DNA from: Deltaproteobacteria bacterium
GTDB lineage: Bacteria > Myxococcota_A > Polyangia > JAAYKL01
Length of the DNA stretch: 46,526 bases
Direction of reading: 5' to 3'
Assembly: GCA_016936575.1 (NCBI GenBank)
Contig: JAFGXQ010000042.1
Location: forward strand, 1-46,526
Shown here one piece after another: positions 45,541 through 46,526 of this stretch (positions are counted from its first letter, which is position 1; the number at the start of each line of letters is the position of its first letter). Under the pieces are notes generated by a model. It ran no database searches and was not told the DNA's origin. It saw only the letters and a list, made by a program, of their open reading frames with translations. Position numbers and translations under genes: made by a program.

Positions 45541-46526
45541 ATGACAATAATTGGCGGTGCTATGACAGAACACATCAAGAAAAAAATCAATCGACGAGAA
45601 GCCATCAAAATCACTGCCGCATCAATCACCGCGGCAACGGCAGCCACAACACTGGCGCTGTCTCCGGCAGCCAGCGCCGCGACCTCGGAAGCCACACCCG
45701 CAAAAACAGGCCCCGGACACGTTGTAAAAGTGCACATGCCGGGGATGCGCGTTGGTTTGTATCCCCATCCGGATGCGGCCCGAACTATGGTGGACCGCGC
45801 CGTTTGCGAACTCTCAGGTGAACCTGACATAAAAAAAGCGTGGTTTCGATTTGTGTCCCCGAATGATAAAATCGGTATAAAAATCAACTGCCTCGGCACG
45901 CGTTTCATCTCGAGCATGAAAGAAGTTGTTTTCAGTATTGTGGATTCTCTTCGAGATGCGGGCGTTCCAAGCGAAAACATGCTCATTTTCGACATGTTTG
46001 CGAGTAATATGATGGGCGGAAGATACGACCAGCAGCCCAACCCGAAGAAGGTTCGTGTGCTCGCACATAAAAGCGTCGAGAAGTACGGCGACTGGGTGAC
46101 CGCCGGCCCTGCCAAAGGTCGCTTTACAAAACTGCTACTGGACTGCGATTCGGTGATTAATGTTCCCCCTATTAAAGATCACGACTTGGCGGGGGTCACC
46201 TGCTGCATGAAAAATATGACGTTCGGCTGCGTTGAAAAACCACACGTGAATCATAATGTAGTGAACGAAACCATGGCCCATCTGTGGGCCCATGAAGAGA
46301 TCAGCAGCCGAGTGAAACTGAACATCATTGACGGTTCCGCTATTTTGTATGACGGCGGTCCAAAAGCAAACCGCCGAGCGATTGTACCCCACGAGAGCAT
46401 TTATGCCACCACCGATCCGGTGGCAATGGACGCAATTGCGTATGAACTCATTGAAGGACTACGCAAGGAAAACGGATTGCGAACGCTGAATGAAGTAAAA
46501 CGAGGACCACATTTTTTAAAGATGGC
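45541..46526 (+). CDS. DUF362 family protein with Tat-like signal, truncated by the window end
   Basis: The first 328 codons are present; the frame is open at the right edge. The start is taken as the ATG at 45541, which has GAGG five bases ahead; an in-frame ATG at 45562 gives the shorter MTEHIKKKINRRE. The N terminus holds a twin-arginine pattern (NRREAIKIT) and an Ala/Thr-rich hydrophobic stretch ending SPAASAA, so folded export is likely. DUF362 landmarks include DKIGIKINCLGTR, DSVINVPPIKDHDLAG, CCMKNMTFGC and YATTDPVAMDAIAYE. Related proteins are often tied to iron-sulfur ferredoxin domains; none is seen in this part. Function unknown. Confidence 0.85.
   Translation, partial: MTIIGGAMTEHIKKKINRREAIKITAASITAATAATTLALSPAASAATSEATPAKTGPGHVVKVHMPGMRVGLYPHPDAARTMVDRAVCELSGEPDIKKAWFRFVSPNDKIGIKINCLGTRFISSMKEVVFSIVDSLRDAGVPSENMLIFDMFASNMMGGRYDQQPNPKKVRVLAHKSVEKYGDWVTAGPAKGRFTKLLLDCDSVINVPPIKDHDLAGVTCCMKNMTFGCVEKPHVNHNVVNETMAHLWAHEEISSRVKLNIIDGSAILYDGGPKANRRAIVPHESIYATTDPVAMDAIAYELIEGLRKENGLRTLNEVKRGPHFLKM

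Noticed and set aside
45486..46392. Minus-strand open frames at the right end
   Set aside because: The opposite plus frame encodes a clear DUF362 protein with a signal sequence and a ribosome binding site.

Overview
The window looks like chromosomal DNA of an uncultured Gram-negative bacterium of the former Deltaproteobacteria, most likely Myxococcota or Bradymonadales-like. The grounds are outer-membrane barrels, a lipid A-type acyltransferase, lipoproteins with very long Asp/Ser/Thr linkers, a protein resembling the MXAN_5187 family, two tandem PilT-type ATPases and a GC content near 50 %. This placement is inference from gene content, because no rRNA or marker phylogeny could be run. No CRISPR array, transposase, integrase, phage gene, rRNA or tRNA was seen.

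Layout. (1) 1-5995, minus strand: a metal-linked cluster. In transcription order it holds a 58-aa Cys-rich membrane peptide, a 266-aa predicted barrel protein, a 155-aa His-containing anchored protein, a coiled-coil porin, a ZnuA-type binding protein and a ZnuB-type permease with an unusual C-terminal extension. No ATPase gene is present. (2) 6166-16193, minus: a lipoprotein with a long (DSDT)n linker, preceded by a near-consensus sigma70 promoter, and a 2957-aa subtilisin-like lipoprotein. The latter carries 16 fibronectin-III-like domains, five of them split at the same place by a discoidin-like domain. (3) 16448-23381, minus: PilT-like paralogue, PilT, MoxR ATPase, DUF58 and transglutaminase protein, tightly packed with two ATGA overlaps. 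(4) 23535-27798: a small orphan protein, an alpha/beta hydrolase, a plus-strand structured RNA that I read as a 6S RNA candidate, an MXAN_5187-like sensor protein and a cupredoxin-like protein. (5) 27941-34431, minus: the elongasome operon mreB-mreC-mreD-mrdA-rodA followed by an LpxL-type acyltransferase. (6) 34874-39761, plus: PpiD/SurA-like isomerase, M16 peptidase, rsmA and a fumarylacetoacetase-family enzyme, the last three with overlapping stop and start codons. (7) 39869-46526: PAP2 phosphatase, clostripain-family lipoprotein, inositol-3-phosphate synthase, a second coiled-coil porin and a truncated DUF362 protein with a Tat-like signal.

How the parts fit. Most of the window serves the cell envelope: wall elongation, lipid acylation, outer-membrane protein folding, pilus retraction, metal import and surface-anchored proteases. 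The least ordinary pieces are the giant protease with nested domains, the metal cluster without an ATPase, the divergent second PilT paralogue, the 6S-like RNA and several strong unexplained hairpins between genes.
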